DNA of 64,000 bases from Bacteroidota bacterium. GTDB lineage: Bacteria; Bacteroidota; Bacteroidia; Bacteroidales; JAAUTT01. The notes beneath the pieces were generated by a model. The model did no database searches. It was given only the letters and a program-made list of their open reading frames with translations, and was not told the DNA's origin. Both the position numbers and the translations under genes were made by a program. The stretch's first letter is position 1. The number at the start of each line of letters is the position of its first letter. Location of the stretch: contig JAEYWD010000034.1 in NCBI GenBank assembly GCA_023429135.1, forward strand, positions 62,001-126,000, read 5' to 3'. Positions 43,957 to 53,428 of this stretch are shown piece by piece.

Positions 43957-44867
43957 GCTGCTGCCTTTTTCCTGATGTTAAACAAACTTAAAACCTTCCA
44001 CTTCATAAATCCTCCTATCATAATCCCATAAGCTTTTAACAAGGGCAGATATGCTCTTAGCGACTTTGCGTATTTTCTGTAAAAGATAAGGTTTTTGCGA
44101 ATGTTGTAGTTCGATTTGATATCGAACAACTGTTTGTAAAGTTTCGAAAAATTCAGATTATGTCTGATGCCTGTATTGGTAGTATCGTTCCAGATTTTAA
44201 GCTGCGGATAAACCACAATGTCGAAATGATTCAGTTTTGCACGATAGGTAAAATCGCTGTCGCCATGATACTGCGGAAAGTTAACATTATCCCAGTAGCC
44301 CGTCTTTTCAATTACCGAAACAGGTATTATAGTTCCCATTCCTGGTAGCCAGTCGACTGAAACAGGTTTCTGAAATTCGCCTGAATCTTTGGCAAACATA
44401 CCTAACATATATTTTTTACCCGAAAAAGGATTGAATATCCCTCCCATTGACCAAACTGTTTTTAGTTCCGAGTCGGTATAAACTTTAGAACCTAGAATTG
44501 TACGGTATGAGTTTTCGGAATTTAAAAGTTTGAATAATTCGGTAAAATAACTTTCGTGGGCTGAAACATCGTTATTCCACAAAAGAATATAATCGGCGTG
44601 CAGGGTTTGTAAGGCATACTTTACCCCAACATTCACTCCACCGCTCCACCAGAGGTTGCCATCGCCATTTAACAGGTAAACATTTTGAAACGCTTGACTT
44701 TTTACCCAATTGGAAGTCCCATCCCGCGAACCGTCGTCAACAATAACAATGTTAACCGAATACTCCTCCGAACCAGCTCTGGATATACCGGTTTGCAAAT
44801 TGGTAATACTTTTTTTTGTATAATCGAGGCCGTTAAATACGGGTATAATTATAGAAACAATCTTCAT
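43953..44867 (-). CDS. Family 2 glycosyltransferase (rhamnosyltransferase-like)
   Basis: GT-A motifs: SIIIPVFNGLDYTKKSI, NIVIVDDGSRDGTSNWV and DYILLWNNDVSAHESYF (about residues 92-108), then DWLPGMGTIIPVSV (about 173) as in WbbL/RfbF-type transferases. Short overlaps on both sides show a tightly coupled operon. Confidence 0.87.
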   Translation of the reverse strand: MKIVSIIIPVFNGLDYTKKSITNLQTGISRAGSEEYSVNIVIVDDGSRDGTSNWVKSQAFQNVYLLNGDGNLWWSGGVNVGVKYALQTLHADYILLWNNDVSAHESYFTELFKLLNSENSYRTILGSKVYTDSELKTVWSMGGIFNPFSGKKYMLGMFAKDSGEFQKPVSVDWLPGMGTIIPVSVIEKTGYWDNVNFPQYHGDSDFTYRAKLNHFDIVVYPQLKIWNDTTNTGIRHNLNFSKLYKQLFDIKSNYNIRKNLIFYRKYAKSLRAYLPLLKAYGIMIGGFMKWKVLSLFNIRKKAAA

Positions 44868-46108
44868 AATCTTTTAATTTGCGGGTCCGGGCCTACTCCT
44901 GGGCGTGTAACTCCAGGCGGAAGAGGTGCTGTTGCCTTAGTGTATTCGTGGGCATCAATCAAATAAAACATCAGACAAAGAGCTGCACCGTCCTGAGCTA
45001 AGGAGCCACCGGTTACAAGAGTAATTAAGGTACTCCACATAAGCAGTTTTATAAACCAAAGCCTTTCTTCAAGTTTCCAGGTTATAATCCGGAAAATAGC
45101 CATTAACTGAGCTATTACGAACAAAATTCCAAACTTCGAGAAATCGCCAACCAACCCCACATCGCCCTGGTAAAAGCCCATAAACTTCTTTATCTGATTT
45201 ACTTTAATCCCAAAAATTGAATTGGAACTTGGCTCCCCATTTCCGGTGAGGTACGTGATTTTGTTGGGAAAAAAGTCGAATATAAAGAATTTCATGGCTC
45301 TTAACCGAACATCTTCTTTCTGTTGCTGACTTTGAGCTTTTGATACTTCCAAAAGTGAAATAAAAATGTCCTGAAAAATAAAATACAGCGGAATAAGCGA
45401 CAGAAGTACCAGGGTAAAAACCCCAAATTTCGATGTTACTTTCCTGCTGAAGAGAATATACATAAACAGAAGAAAAACGATTGTAACCAAAACCTGGCGT
45501 GTTCCCAGCAAAATGGTAATGAGTATTCCCACAAAGGCAATGAGAAGGTATATTCTGTTTTTTGTACTGAAGAACAAGTATATACTCAGGAAAAGCGACA
45601 GAAAAACATAAATTAATCCCGGGAAAAAGATCCTCACAGTTCCTCTTGCTTCGGCAGCTTTTGAGTGCACTAAAACATTAGGATAAAGGGCATAGGATCC
45701 AACATATATAGCAGCATGTACCATTGCGATGAAAATGATCATTTTAAGTACATCGTTGATGGAAGGCTTGAGTTGATGCAGCAAAAAGTATAAAAGGAAA
45801 AAATACATATACCGCTGCACAACAATAGTTACTGCAAAGGGTTGGTCGTGGAAAAGATAAGCACCGAAAGTGCTAAGAACAACCGCCGTAAGAATTAGTG
45901 AAACTTCAATAGTAAAATGTTTCTTTATCCTGGGACTGTTGTCGTAAATAAAATTAACAAGAAGTAACACAACAATCAGAATGGCACCGAAGAATTCAAG
46001 CGCTTTTATACCCACCACAGGTATAAATTTCAGTTCGTAAAAAGAAACAGAGCAAAGAATTATAAAAAAGAGTAACCCATTTCTGAGCCAGAAACCTTTA
46101 TTTTCCAT
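44864..46108 (-). CDS. O-antigen polymerase/ligase-like membrane protein (Wzy)
   Basis: About ten to twelve helices with a large loop between residues about 255 and 330, the usual Wzy/WaaL layout; conserved sequence is low, as expected for this group. It begins WLRNGLLFFIILCSVSF. The last residues (PLPPGVTRPGVGPDPQIKRL) look compositionally foreign, being GC-rich. The gene pairs functionally with the Wzx flippase at 36,467 to build the polymer in the periplasm. Confidence 0.8.
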   Translation of the reverse strand: MENKGFWLRNGLLFFIILCSVSFYELKFIPVVGIKALEFFGAILIVVLLLVNFIYDNSPRIKKHFTIEVSLILTAVVLSTFGAYLFHDQPFAVTIVVQRYMYFFLLYFLLHQLKPSINDVLKMIIFIAMVHAAIYVGSYALYPNVLVHSKAAEARGTVRIFFPGLIYVFLSLFLSIYLFFSTKNRIYLLIAFVGILITILLGTRQVLVTIVFLLFMYILFSRKVTSKFGVFTLVLLSLIPLYFIFQDIFISLLEVSKAQSQQQKEDVRLRAMKFFIFDFFPNKITYLTGNGEPSSNSIFGIKVNQIKKFMGFYQGDVGLVGDFSKFGILFVIAQLMAIFRIITWKLEERLWFIKLLMWSTLITLVTGGSLAQDGAALCLMFYLIDAHEYTKATAPLPPGVTRPGVGPDPQIKRL

Positions 46109-46182
46109 ACAAGTTATCTAAACATTAATGCCAATAAAGAACATTACTCAAAGCTACTTAAGATTTTGAAAAACATAAAACA

Positions 46183-47178
46183 TCAGTCTATTTCTTTATT
46201 CTCTGCCACAAGAGGCACTTTAAGGACAGCCGAAAGCTCTTTGAAGAATCTGGTATTATTCAGGCTACCCGAAGGAACAAAATGCTCCATTGCAGTAACT
46301 GCATTCTTCAATTCCCCCGAATTATTACTAACCATTAGAAGTCCCAGCGCTTTAAACTCACCGGCAATTTCGAGCTGGTGATTATCCAGGTGTTCTCCAT
46401 TTTTAGCAAGCCGCGGAACTGTAATAACTTTAGCTCCCATTTGCAATGCATTTACAATGGACCCGGTTCCGCTGTGGGTAACAGTGTATTTGCTTTGCTG
46501 CATCAGTTTCTGCATTTCGGTGAAACTAACCCACTTAAAATGATCAAAATTCCGTGGAGTATAATCGCAGGTTCCAACCTGGGCAATAACCTTTTCTTTG
46601 ATAAAACCTTGTTCAATTAAATCGTCAATATCCTTTAGCAGCCTGTTAAACTGAAATTCAGTTGATCCCACGGTTACAAATACCTGTTCCAGCTTTTTTG
46701 CTCCCGAATTAAGGTTTATATTGAAGATGGAACCGGCGTAAATCCCTCTCTTATAAAAGTTCTTCAGTTTTGGCCATTGATAGAGTACTTTAGTGGCAAA
46801 CTTATAAATAAATTTTCCAAAGGCCGAAGGCTCTTCTACTCTTGCGAAACTCTCGATATAAATAACCTTCTTAAAAAACAAGCGGGCAAGTAAACAGGTC
46901 CACAGCGCCGAGCCGGCTCCTGTTGTAATAACAATATCAGGTTTTTCCTTAAGGAATACTTTTAAACTGTCGGAAAAATTACTTAGTAAATTTCCATTGT
47001 CGCGAATATCGCGGATAAAATAATGCCGTATGTGCTGCTTTAACAATGTCCGTGAATCCTCCCTGTCGAGCGTTACCAGATAAACATCGCTTACCGCTGA
47101 TAAAGGCGCAATAAGCTCTTTCATCTGGTTTAAATGACCTCCGGCGCTGCAAACAAGGCAAATCTTATAAGTTTTCAT
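46183..47178 (-). CDS. Fused Alg14/Alg13-type (PssD-PssE) glycosyltransferase
   Basis: Residues 1-155 resemble Alg14/PssD: ICLVCSAGGHLNQMKELIAP, TTGAGSALWTCLLAR, VIYIESFARVEEPSAFGKFI. Residues about 165-320 resemble Alg13/PssE: QVFVTVGSTEFQFNRLL, the HSGTGSIVNALQMGAKVITV nucleotide-binding motif (about 254-273) and NGEHLDNHQLEIA. In yeast and many bacteria these are separate subunits; here both halves are in one chain. The donor is likely a UDP sugar, and it acts at the cytoplasmic membrane. Overlaps the upstream GT by 14 bp. Confidence 0.87.
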   Translation of the reverse strand: MKTYKICLVCSAGGHLNQMKELIAPLSAVSDVYLVTLDREDSRTLLKQHIRHYFIRDIRDNGNLLSNFSDSLKVFLKEKPDIVITTGAGSALWTCLLARLFFKKVIYIESFARVEEPSAFGKFIYKFATKVLYQWPKLKNFYKRGIYAGSIFNINLNSGAKKLEQVFVTVGSTEFQFNRLLKDIDDLIEQGFIKEKVIAQVGTCDYTPRNFDHFKWVSFTEMQKLMQQSKYTVTHSGTGSIVNALQMGAKVITVPRLAKNGEHLDNHQLEIAGEFKALGLLMVSNNSGELKNAVTAMEHFVPSGSLNNTRFFKELSAVLKVPLVAENKEID

Positions 47179-48250
47179 ACAAATCGATATGAGCTTGAGC
47201 GTTTATCTCATTGGTAAAATTGTTAAGCACCCGGTTGCGTGCGGCAATACCGAATTTTTGCTGCTCAGCGGGATGATCCAGGAAAAATTGAATCGATTTA
47301 CGCAAGGCATCCGAATCTCTGGGTTCAACAACAAGTCCTGTTTCTCCGTTCACCTGAACCTCGGGGACACCCGATTTCAGATTGGTACAAATTACCGGCA
47401 GCTTGCATGCCATGGCCTCGAGTTGCACTATTCCAAAAGCTTCGCTCTTCTCTATCGATGGCAGCACAAAAACAGTACTGGCGTAATAGTAAGGAACAAC
47501 ATTCTCAACATTCTTTAAAAAGACAATGTTTTCAGCATCTTTGGCTATTTCTCTCATTCGGGTCTCTTCTTCTCCTTTCCCAATAACCAAAAGTGTGCAA
47601 TCCATTCCAATCACAGCTCGCAACAAATATTCGACACCCTTGTAATAGGTAAGCCTACCCACAAATAATACCAGCTTATTTTTGTAGATATTACGTATCT
47701 TTTCAGCTTCAACCTTTATCTGATCGGTTAAATCAAACTTTTTTATGTCGATACCCAACGGAATAACCACACATTTATCCATATACCGCGTTAGGACATT
47801 GGAATAAATCATATTGTTGCGGGCAGTTACAATAATTTTGCTGGCCCTTTTCAGTATCTGGTGCTGCACAAATTTGTAAATATGAAAAAGTAATTTCTGC
47901 TTTACAATATCGTAATGATAGGTGATTACTATTTTCTTCCCTTTGCTTGCCACTAAACAAGCCATAGCTGCGATAGGATTAGGTTCGTGAAGATGTATTA
48001 CTTCCCCGTCGAACCGGCGGATATATTTTGAAATGGAAAAATTCATCGGGGTTGAGAAAGCATGGATATCGCGCGAAAGCCGGGTTAGCTTATTCCCGTA
48101 GAACTGCTCCTCGCTTGTTCCCTTCTGATGGTTAAACACCAGGAGTTCCAATTGAATTTTATCTTTAATCGAAAGACATAAATTGTATAAATGATCTTCC
48201 ATTCCTCCTCTGAACGGGAAAAAATATTTTCCGATATGCATTACCTTCAT
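47165..48250 (-). CDS. Family 4 glycosyltransferase
   Basis: GT-B with GGMEDHLYNLC (residues 15-25), then NKLVLFVGRLTYYKGVEYLL (about 190) and the EX7E motif in EKSEAFGIVQLEAMACKLPV (about 275-294). It belongs to the leftward operon of transferases. Confidence 0.9.
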   Translation of the reverse strand: MKVMHIGKYFFPFRGGMEDHLYNLCLSIKDKIQLELLVFNHQKGTSEEQFYGNKLTRLSRDIHAFSTPMNFSISKYIRRFDGEVIHLHEPNPIAAMACLVASKGKKIVITYHYDIVKQKLLFHIYKFVQHQILKRASKIIVTARNNMIYSNVLTRYMDKCVVIPLGIDIKKFDLTDQIKVEAEKIRNIYKNKLVLFVGRLTYYKGVEYLLRAVIGMDCTLLVIGKGEEETRMREIAKDAENIVFLKNVENVVPYYYASTVFVLPSIEKSEAFGIVQLEAMACKLPVICTNLKSGVPEVQVNGETGLVVEPRDSDALRKSIQFFLDHPAEQQKFGIAARNRVLNNFTNEINAQAHIDLYENL

Positions 48251-49410
48251 TTTATTCGCATTAGGTTTGTTTCACCAGCTTTCTGAAGAATTTCGCAATA
48301 ACGCTCTCCCACCGAGGTTTTCGTAAACCGGTTCAGATAGCCTGCTTTTATCATGTTTTCAACGTTGTGTTTGTAACTCTCTTTGTTTTTGATGATTTCT
48401 TCAATTGCCCCGGCAATTTCTTCAACCGACCGGTGGTAAACGGCAACGCCAACATGGTAATCATCAAAATAACCATCTATTCCTGCATTTCGGGCGTAAA
48501 TCACAGGTATACCGGCCGAAAGCGCCTCTATAAAGACCAGTCCGAAAGTTTCGGGAAAACTGGGAAGAACAAATCCTAAATAACCAGGATATATTTTGGC
48601 CATGACTGAGTTTTCAATCTCACCTTTCAACGTAAAATTCTGAGGATAGCTGGTGCGGTTAATATCGGCAATTATCCGCGATTTCAGAGGGCCGTCACCA
48701 ACAATATCAAGTCCATACTCAGGGTACTTCCGAAAAACAAGGTCAAATGCTTTTATTATTCTTCCAATGTTTTTCAATTTATAGGTGCTCGCCTTAAACC
48801 GGAAAACGGTTATAAACCTCTTGTACTCCGAAAAATGCGCACCGTTTTTTTGCTGACTGAAGTTTACAATATTGGGTAATATTTCTGTTTTCCCTTTGAA
48901 GTTCTCCTCTCCCAGAAATGTATGCATTGGCTTAACAGCCCAGGGAGCTATAAAAATAACGCGTGAGGCTTTACTGATGATTTTCCTGTAAAAAGAGCGG
49001 CTAAACCTTTTATGGGTTAGAACATATACATCGGCTCCTCTTATTGAAGTTATAAAAGGGACTTTTAGCTTTTTGGCTAAAAAATATGCAATCACCCCTT
49101 CGAAAGTAAGCTTGTGCGCATGAATCATTTCAGGCTTTATACCTTTAGCTTCAATTATTTTAAGTATCCGGCGGTATGCAACAAACATCCAGAAAATTAA
49201 CAACACTCCAAAAGGAAATCCGGTTACCTGAAGAGTATATCCATGTTCTTCCTTATAAACTTCTGGATTGATAATCCTTGTAGCTGTTCTGTTTAGCGAA
49301 AAAACAATATTATTGTTTTGACTATAACTGTTTACAAGGTTCTTAACGGCAACTGTCTTCCTTTTATCAATTTTATCCGGGAAGTCGAACGAAATATGGA
49401 TTACAGTCAT
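48247..49410 (-). CDS. Family 4 glycosyltransferase
   Basis: GT-B enzyme: IHAHKLTFEGVIAYFLAKKL (about residues 93-112), FITSIRGADVYVLTH, and the EX7E motif in FPETFGLVFIEALSAGIPV (about 290). It is the first gene of the leftward transferase operon, overlapping the next by 4 bp. Confidence 0.9.
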   Translation of the reverse strand: MTVIHISFDFPDKIDKRKTVAVKNLVNSYSQNNNIVFSLNRTATRIINPEVYKEEHGYTLQVTGFPFGVLLIFWMFVAYRRILKIIEAKGIKPEMIHAHKLTFEGVIAYFLAKKLKVPFITSIRGADVYVLTHKRFSRSFYRKIISKASRVIFIAPWAVKPMHTFLGEENFKGKTEILPNIVNFSQQKNGAHFSEYKRFITVFRFKASTYKLKNIGRIIKAFDLVFRKYPEYGLDIVGDGPLKSRIIADINRTSYPQNFTLKGEIENSVMAKIYPGYLGFVLPSFPETFGLVFIEALSAGIPVIYARNAGIDGYFDDYHVGVAVYHRSVEEIAGAIEEIIKNKESYKHNVENMIKAGYLNRFTKTSVGERYCEILQKAGETNLMRIK

Positions 49411-49497
49411 TTAACTCAGTTTAAAATTCAAATTAGCGTCCATATAGGTTTTTGTACCAGTAAAAACATATTCGTCTATAAAAGGTTTGCTGCATTC
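49411..49497 (-). pseudogene. Gene fragment, copy A
   Basis: A short open stretch between two stops reads ECSKPFIDEYVFTGTKTYMD and ends NLNFKLS. It aligns with copy B at 49532-49714 (FIDEKIFSGDKKYLSQNFDYQL), so both descend from one duplicated gene. There is no start codon. The parent gene is unrecognised. Confidence 0.4.
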
Positions 49498-49531
49498 TTA
49501 TGCATTTAGGTTAATATTTCAGTTATCGGGA

Positions 49532-49714
49532 CTAATAACCATTTACAGGCGTCCGATGGCGATATTCTTTAGATTCTTTCCAAATAAGCTGATAATCAAA
49601 ATTTTGGGATAAATATTTTTTATCACCACTAAAAATTTTTTCGTCAATGAAAATCAGCGATTCGTCATAGTTGTTAGATGGCGGGTTTTTATATAACAGA
49701 ATTTCAAACAACAA
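49532..49714 (-). pseudogene. Gene fragment, copy B
   Basis: A 60-codon frame with natural-looking sequence (NNYDESLIFIDEKIFSGDKK) but no recognisable family or length. Its similarity to copy A argues for decayed tandem duplicates rather than a functional small gene. The rest of the 49,411-49,870 gap is AT-rich and shows nothing else. Confidence 0.4.
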
Positions 49715-49870
49715 TTCTCTAAACCCCCCGTAATATCAACAAAACATAAAAAAACTGAAATGATGGAACTGACAACAATACCTTATTAATTAAGGTTCAG
49801 CCCTCATTCAAAACTTAGTGTCTGTGCCTTCTAACTTGATAATTGATTTTTTAACCTAAAAAACTACTTT

Positions 49871-52321
49871 ATGAAGTTGTACAGGATAATGGTGTGTTTT
49901 TTGTACTGCTTTATAGTGCAAACACAAACTGCTAAATCACAAATAACTGATGAAGCTTCCTTCAATCAGATTTTCAGTATAATTTATTCGCACAATTTCG
50001 AAAACGACACCGAAGGGGGATACAAAGAAACCGAATGGAAAAGAGACTGGAACAACCCAACATGGGCCAATCACGCACTTGGCTACGGAAAAATCTTAAC
50101 TGAAAATTCATCAAAGAACCTACAGATTAAATTTCCAAAAGGTGAGATGGGCATGGATAGTTCGGGAGTTCAGTGGCACGGCAAATTCAACCAGGGTTAC
50201 GATGAACTTTATTTATCCTATAAAATTAAATTCTCGGCTGGCTTCACAAACAAAGATCTCCAGGGAAAGCTTCCGGGTTTCTCCGGTGCGGCTTCCAATA
50301 CAGGTGGTAATCTGCCTACAGGCACCGACGGCTGGAGTACCCGTTACATGTTTCATGGAACACAAATTCTTTTCTACCTGTATTATCCCGAAATGTATAA
50401 AGATTATGGCGATGCCACACCCGTTGCCGGTAAAACGTATTATGGATCGGCAGTTTATTTCGAACCTGGATTTACCCTCCAGCCTAACGTATGGTATACC
50501 GTAACACAGCGGGTAGTTATGAACACCATTGGTAAGGCCGATGGTCTGGTGGAAGGATACCTCAACGGTAAATTATGTGCTGTAAAAACGGGAATGCGGT
50601 TTCGTGATATTTCTTCTATTAAAATTGATCGCATCAATTTTGGCAACTTCCTGGGTGGCAGCGGTAAGCCTCCTGTAATCGACGAATTTATCCATTACGA
50701 CGACTTTTGTGTTTTCGCCTATAACCCATGGGTAAATGTTCCAAGAGGAAACACAAAAAGTCCTTTGGGCAGAACATTGTTTATGCCCGATCTTAACCAG
50801 ATCATAAACTGGGGTACAAACGTAAATGTACTTAACGCAACCACCAGCAGTGCCGAAGTGCAATGGAGCAACTACCCGCTTGGAATTACAGGTTATGTTG
50901 TTGAACGGAAAGCCGATAACGAAACTGCTTTTACTGCAGTGACTACTTTAGCATACGGCAATAACTCATATAAGGACATTAGCCTTACGCCTGGCCGGAG
51001 CTATATATATCGCATTAAAGCGCATAACAACAGCGATTTCTCCGACTACTCAAAAGAAGTGTCGGTCACAACTATAGCAGCAACAAATAATTCACCGGTT
51101 ATAAAGGCTCAGCAATTCCAGATTCAACAAACTACGTTTATAAATAACACTATAGGAAAAATTGCAGCTACTGATCCCGATGCAGGTCAAACGCTTAAAT
51201 ACGAAATATTGTCGGGTAATTCGTCCGGTATCTTTTCCTTAAATACCTCTACAGGCGATCTTAAAACAATTACCAGCAATGTGTTTAAGGCTGGCGACAC
51301 CCTTACTTACTCCTTAAACATAAAAGTAACCGACAACGCAACTACTCCTAAAAGCAGCTCGGCAGCTATTACTGTAAACCTCATAGGTAGTTCTCCTGTA
51401 GTAGCTGTAAATAATAGCCCAACTATATCAAATCAAACATTTTCAATAAATCAGAACAGTTTCACCTCGAATTATATTGGTAAGGTTATAGCAAGTGATA
51501 CTGATGCCGGACAAAAGCTTTCGTATGTGATAGAAAGCGGAAATGCATCGGGAATCTTTGCTATTAACAGCACTACGGGCGAATTAACTACCACAACCAC
51601 CGATGTTTTTAAGTCGGGCGAGACATTGTCGCATACCTTAAATATAAAAGTAACCGATAACGGAACCACCCCTAAAAGTGCTTCAGCAACTATAATGGTC
51701 AAATTCACAGGTAATACCACCGTTGCAGTTAATACGCCTCCAGTAATTAATAACCAGATATTTATTGTAAAAGAATCGGAATTTGAAAATAATTTTATAG
51801 GAAATGTTGTTGCCTATGACGATGACGCCTCTCAGGATTTATCTTATTCCATTTCCTCAGGAAATAATTCAGGATTATTTCAGATTAACCGGGAAACAGG
51901 AGCATTGACAACTACAACCGACAAAATATTCAATTCCGAAATACGGGATTATACGCTTACCATAGTGGTTGCCGACAATGCAACTTCATCAAAAAGTAGC
52001 AGCGCAATAATTGCTGTACGACTCGAAGGTAACGGCAAAAAGGAAATTAAAGCAGTTAGTATGAAAGTGTATCCGAATCCTTCAAAAGGAAATGTCAATG
52101 TGGAAATTGAAGTTCCCGATGACCCCATGTTACCAGGCATAACCGACAATACTGTTAATATCCGGATATTGGATCTTGCCGGAAATTCGATGGTAACAAA
52201 GGATTCAGAAACTACTGATATTGAAAATTTCGATCTCTCGGAATTGAAAAACGGAACTTATATAGTTTCAGTAAAAAAATCGAACATGACAATCTCCAGG
52301 CGATTAATCCTAAACAAATGA
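49871..52321 (+). CDS. Secreted PL14-like protein with FN3, cadherin-like repeats and T9SS domain
   Basis: After the signal peptide, residues about 30-290 resemble polysaccharide lyase family 14: WARDxx-type start (WKRDWNNPTWANHALGYGK), LYLSYKIKFSAGF, GKLPGFSGA and STRYMFHG. An FN3 domain follows (about 318-405), then three cadherin-like repeats (about 407-500, 515-615, 622-724) with the shared pattern GKIAATDPDAGQTLKYEI. The end (VYPNPSKG ... RRLILNK, about 740-816) is a T9SS type A sorting domain, so it should be exported to the surface. It probably binds or cleaves a uronic-acid-containing polymer. Cleavage activity is not proven. Confidence 0.85.
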   Translation: MKLYRIMVCFLYCFIVQTQTAKSQITDEASFNQIFSIIYSHNFENDTEGGYKETEWKRDWNNPTWANHALGYGKILTENSSKNLQIKFPKGEMGMDSSGVQWHGKFNQGYDELYLSYKIKFSAGFTNKDLQGKLPGFSGAASNTGGNLPTGTDGWSTRYMFHGTQILFYLYYPEMYKDYGDATPVAGKTYYGSAVYFEPGFTLQPNVWYTVTQRVVMNTIGKADGLVEGYLNGKLCAVKTGMRFRDISSIKIDRINFGNFLGGSGKPPVIDEFIHYDDFCVFAYNPWVNVPRGNTKSPLGRTLFMPDLNQIINWGTNVNVLNATTSSAEVQWSNYPLGITGYVVERKADNETAFTAVTTLAYGNNSYKDISLTPGRSYIYRIKAHNNSDFSDYSKEVSVTTIAATNNSPVIKAQQFQIQQTTFINNTIGKIAATDPDAGQTLKYEILSGNSSGIFSLNTSTGDLKTITSNVFKAGDTLTYSLNIKVTDNATTPKSSSAAITVNLIGSSPVVAVNNSPTISNQTFSINQNSFTSNYIGKVIASDTDAGQKLSYVIESGNASGIFAINSTTGELTTTTTDVFKSGETLSHTLNIKVTDNGTTPKSASATIMVKFTGNTTVAVNTPPVINNQIFIVKESEFENNFIGNVVAYDDDASQDLSYSISSGNNSGLFQINRETGALTTTTDKIFNSEIRDYTLTIVVADNATSSKSSSAIIAVRLEGNGKKEIKAVSMKVYPNPSKGNVNVEIEVPDDPMLPGITDNTVNIRILDLAGNSMVTKDSETTDIENFDLSELKNGTYIVSVKKSNMTISRRLILNK

Positions 52322-52507
52322 CAATATAAAAAACTCATTGTTCGCTGAAAAGCAAATTACTCCTGGCATAATATGCTTAGGTTTCAATGCAGAGATGAAT
52401 ATGTAATTCAGCTCCCAATTCAAAACTTTTCACACATCCTCTGCTTATCAGAAAATTCCCTGAACTTATTTTCGCCTTCAACGTCTTTATAACAGAAAAT
52501 CACAATT

Positions 52508-53425
52508 ATGTTCATGGAAAAGGTCCTTCTCGCCATCGCAATTTTTGCAATCGGTACTCCGCTCTTTTCGCAATCGTATCCTAGCGAGGAGACTGCTTTT
52601 GATATCATTTTCCAGCACGATTTCTCAAACAATACTCCGGGAGATTATAAAAAGGAGGAATGGTACCGCGACTGGAACAAACCTAACTGGGCCAGCCAGT
52701 CACTTGGCTATGGCCGTATCCTTCAGCAAGGTGATAATAAATATCTTCAGGAAACCTTTCCTCCGGAAACTTTTATGCTTAAAGGCAGCGGGGTACAATG
52801 GCAGGCAAAGTTTTCACAAGGTTACGAAGAGCTGTATCTCTCATATAGAGTAAAATTCTCGTCTGGATTCGCCAACACCAATTTAAGAGGGAAATTACCA
52901 GGCTTATCCGGCGGAAAATCAAATAATGGCGGGTATATGCCTAATGGCCGGGATGGATTTAGTTCACGTTTTATTTTTCATGGAACCAACATACGCTTTT
53001 ATATCTATCACCCCGATCAATATAAAGCTTTTGGCGATAGCTATCCTGTTCCAGGTAAGAAGTACTATGGAACAGGGGCAGAACTTCAACCAGGCTATAC
53101 TTTAAAGCCCGAAGTTTGGTATACAGTAACCCAGCGTATTGTTCTAAACACTCCCGGTAAACACAACGGACTGGTTGAAGGATTTATCAACGGAAAAATA
53201 TGCGCCAGAATAACGGGATTAAGATTCAGAGATACCGCCACTCTAATGATTGATAGATTATTTTTTGCCAACTTTCTTGGAGGTGATGGAAAACCGACAG
53301 CCAAAGAAGAATTTATATCGTTCGACGATTTTTTTGTTTTTGCTTATAAACCCTGGGTTGACATAGCCCGCAACCGCGATGTAAACAGGTCGGGAACCGT
53401 TTTACTGTTACCTTCCCGGAATTAA
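52508..53425 (+). CDS. Secreted PL14-like protein, paralogue of upstream gene
   Basis: A signal peptide ends near FSQS (about residue 22), followed by one PL14-like domain of about 280 residues. The domain matches the first domain of the preceding gene nearly throughout (WYRDWNKPNWASQSLGYGR, GKLPGLSGG, FSSRFIFHGTNIRFYIYHP). The FN3, cadherin and T9SS parts are absent, so it is probably periplasmic or otherwise released. The tandem arrangement points to gene duplication. Its stop lies 3 bp from the stop of wzc. Confidence 0.85.
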   Translation: MFMEKVLLAIAIFAIGTPLFSQSYPSEETAFDIIFQHDFSNNTPGDYKKEEWYRDWNKPNWASQSLGYGRILQQGDNKYLQETFPPETFMLKGSGVQWQAKFSQGYEELYLSYRVKFSSGFANTNLRGKLPGLSGGKSNNGGYMPNGRDGFSSRFIFHGTNIRFYIYHPDQYKAFGDSYPVPGKKYYGTGAELQPGYTLKPEVWYTVTQRIVLNTPGKHNGLVEGFINGKICARITGLRFRDTATLMIDRLFFANFLGGDGKPTAKEEFISFDDFFVFAYKPWVDIARNRDVNRSGTVLLLPSRN

Positions 53426-53428
53426 AAA

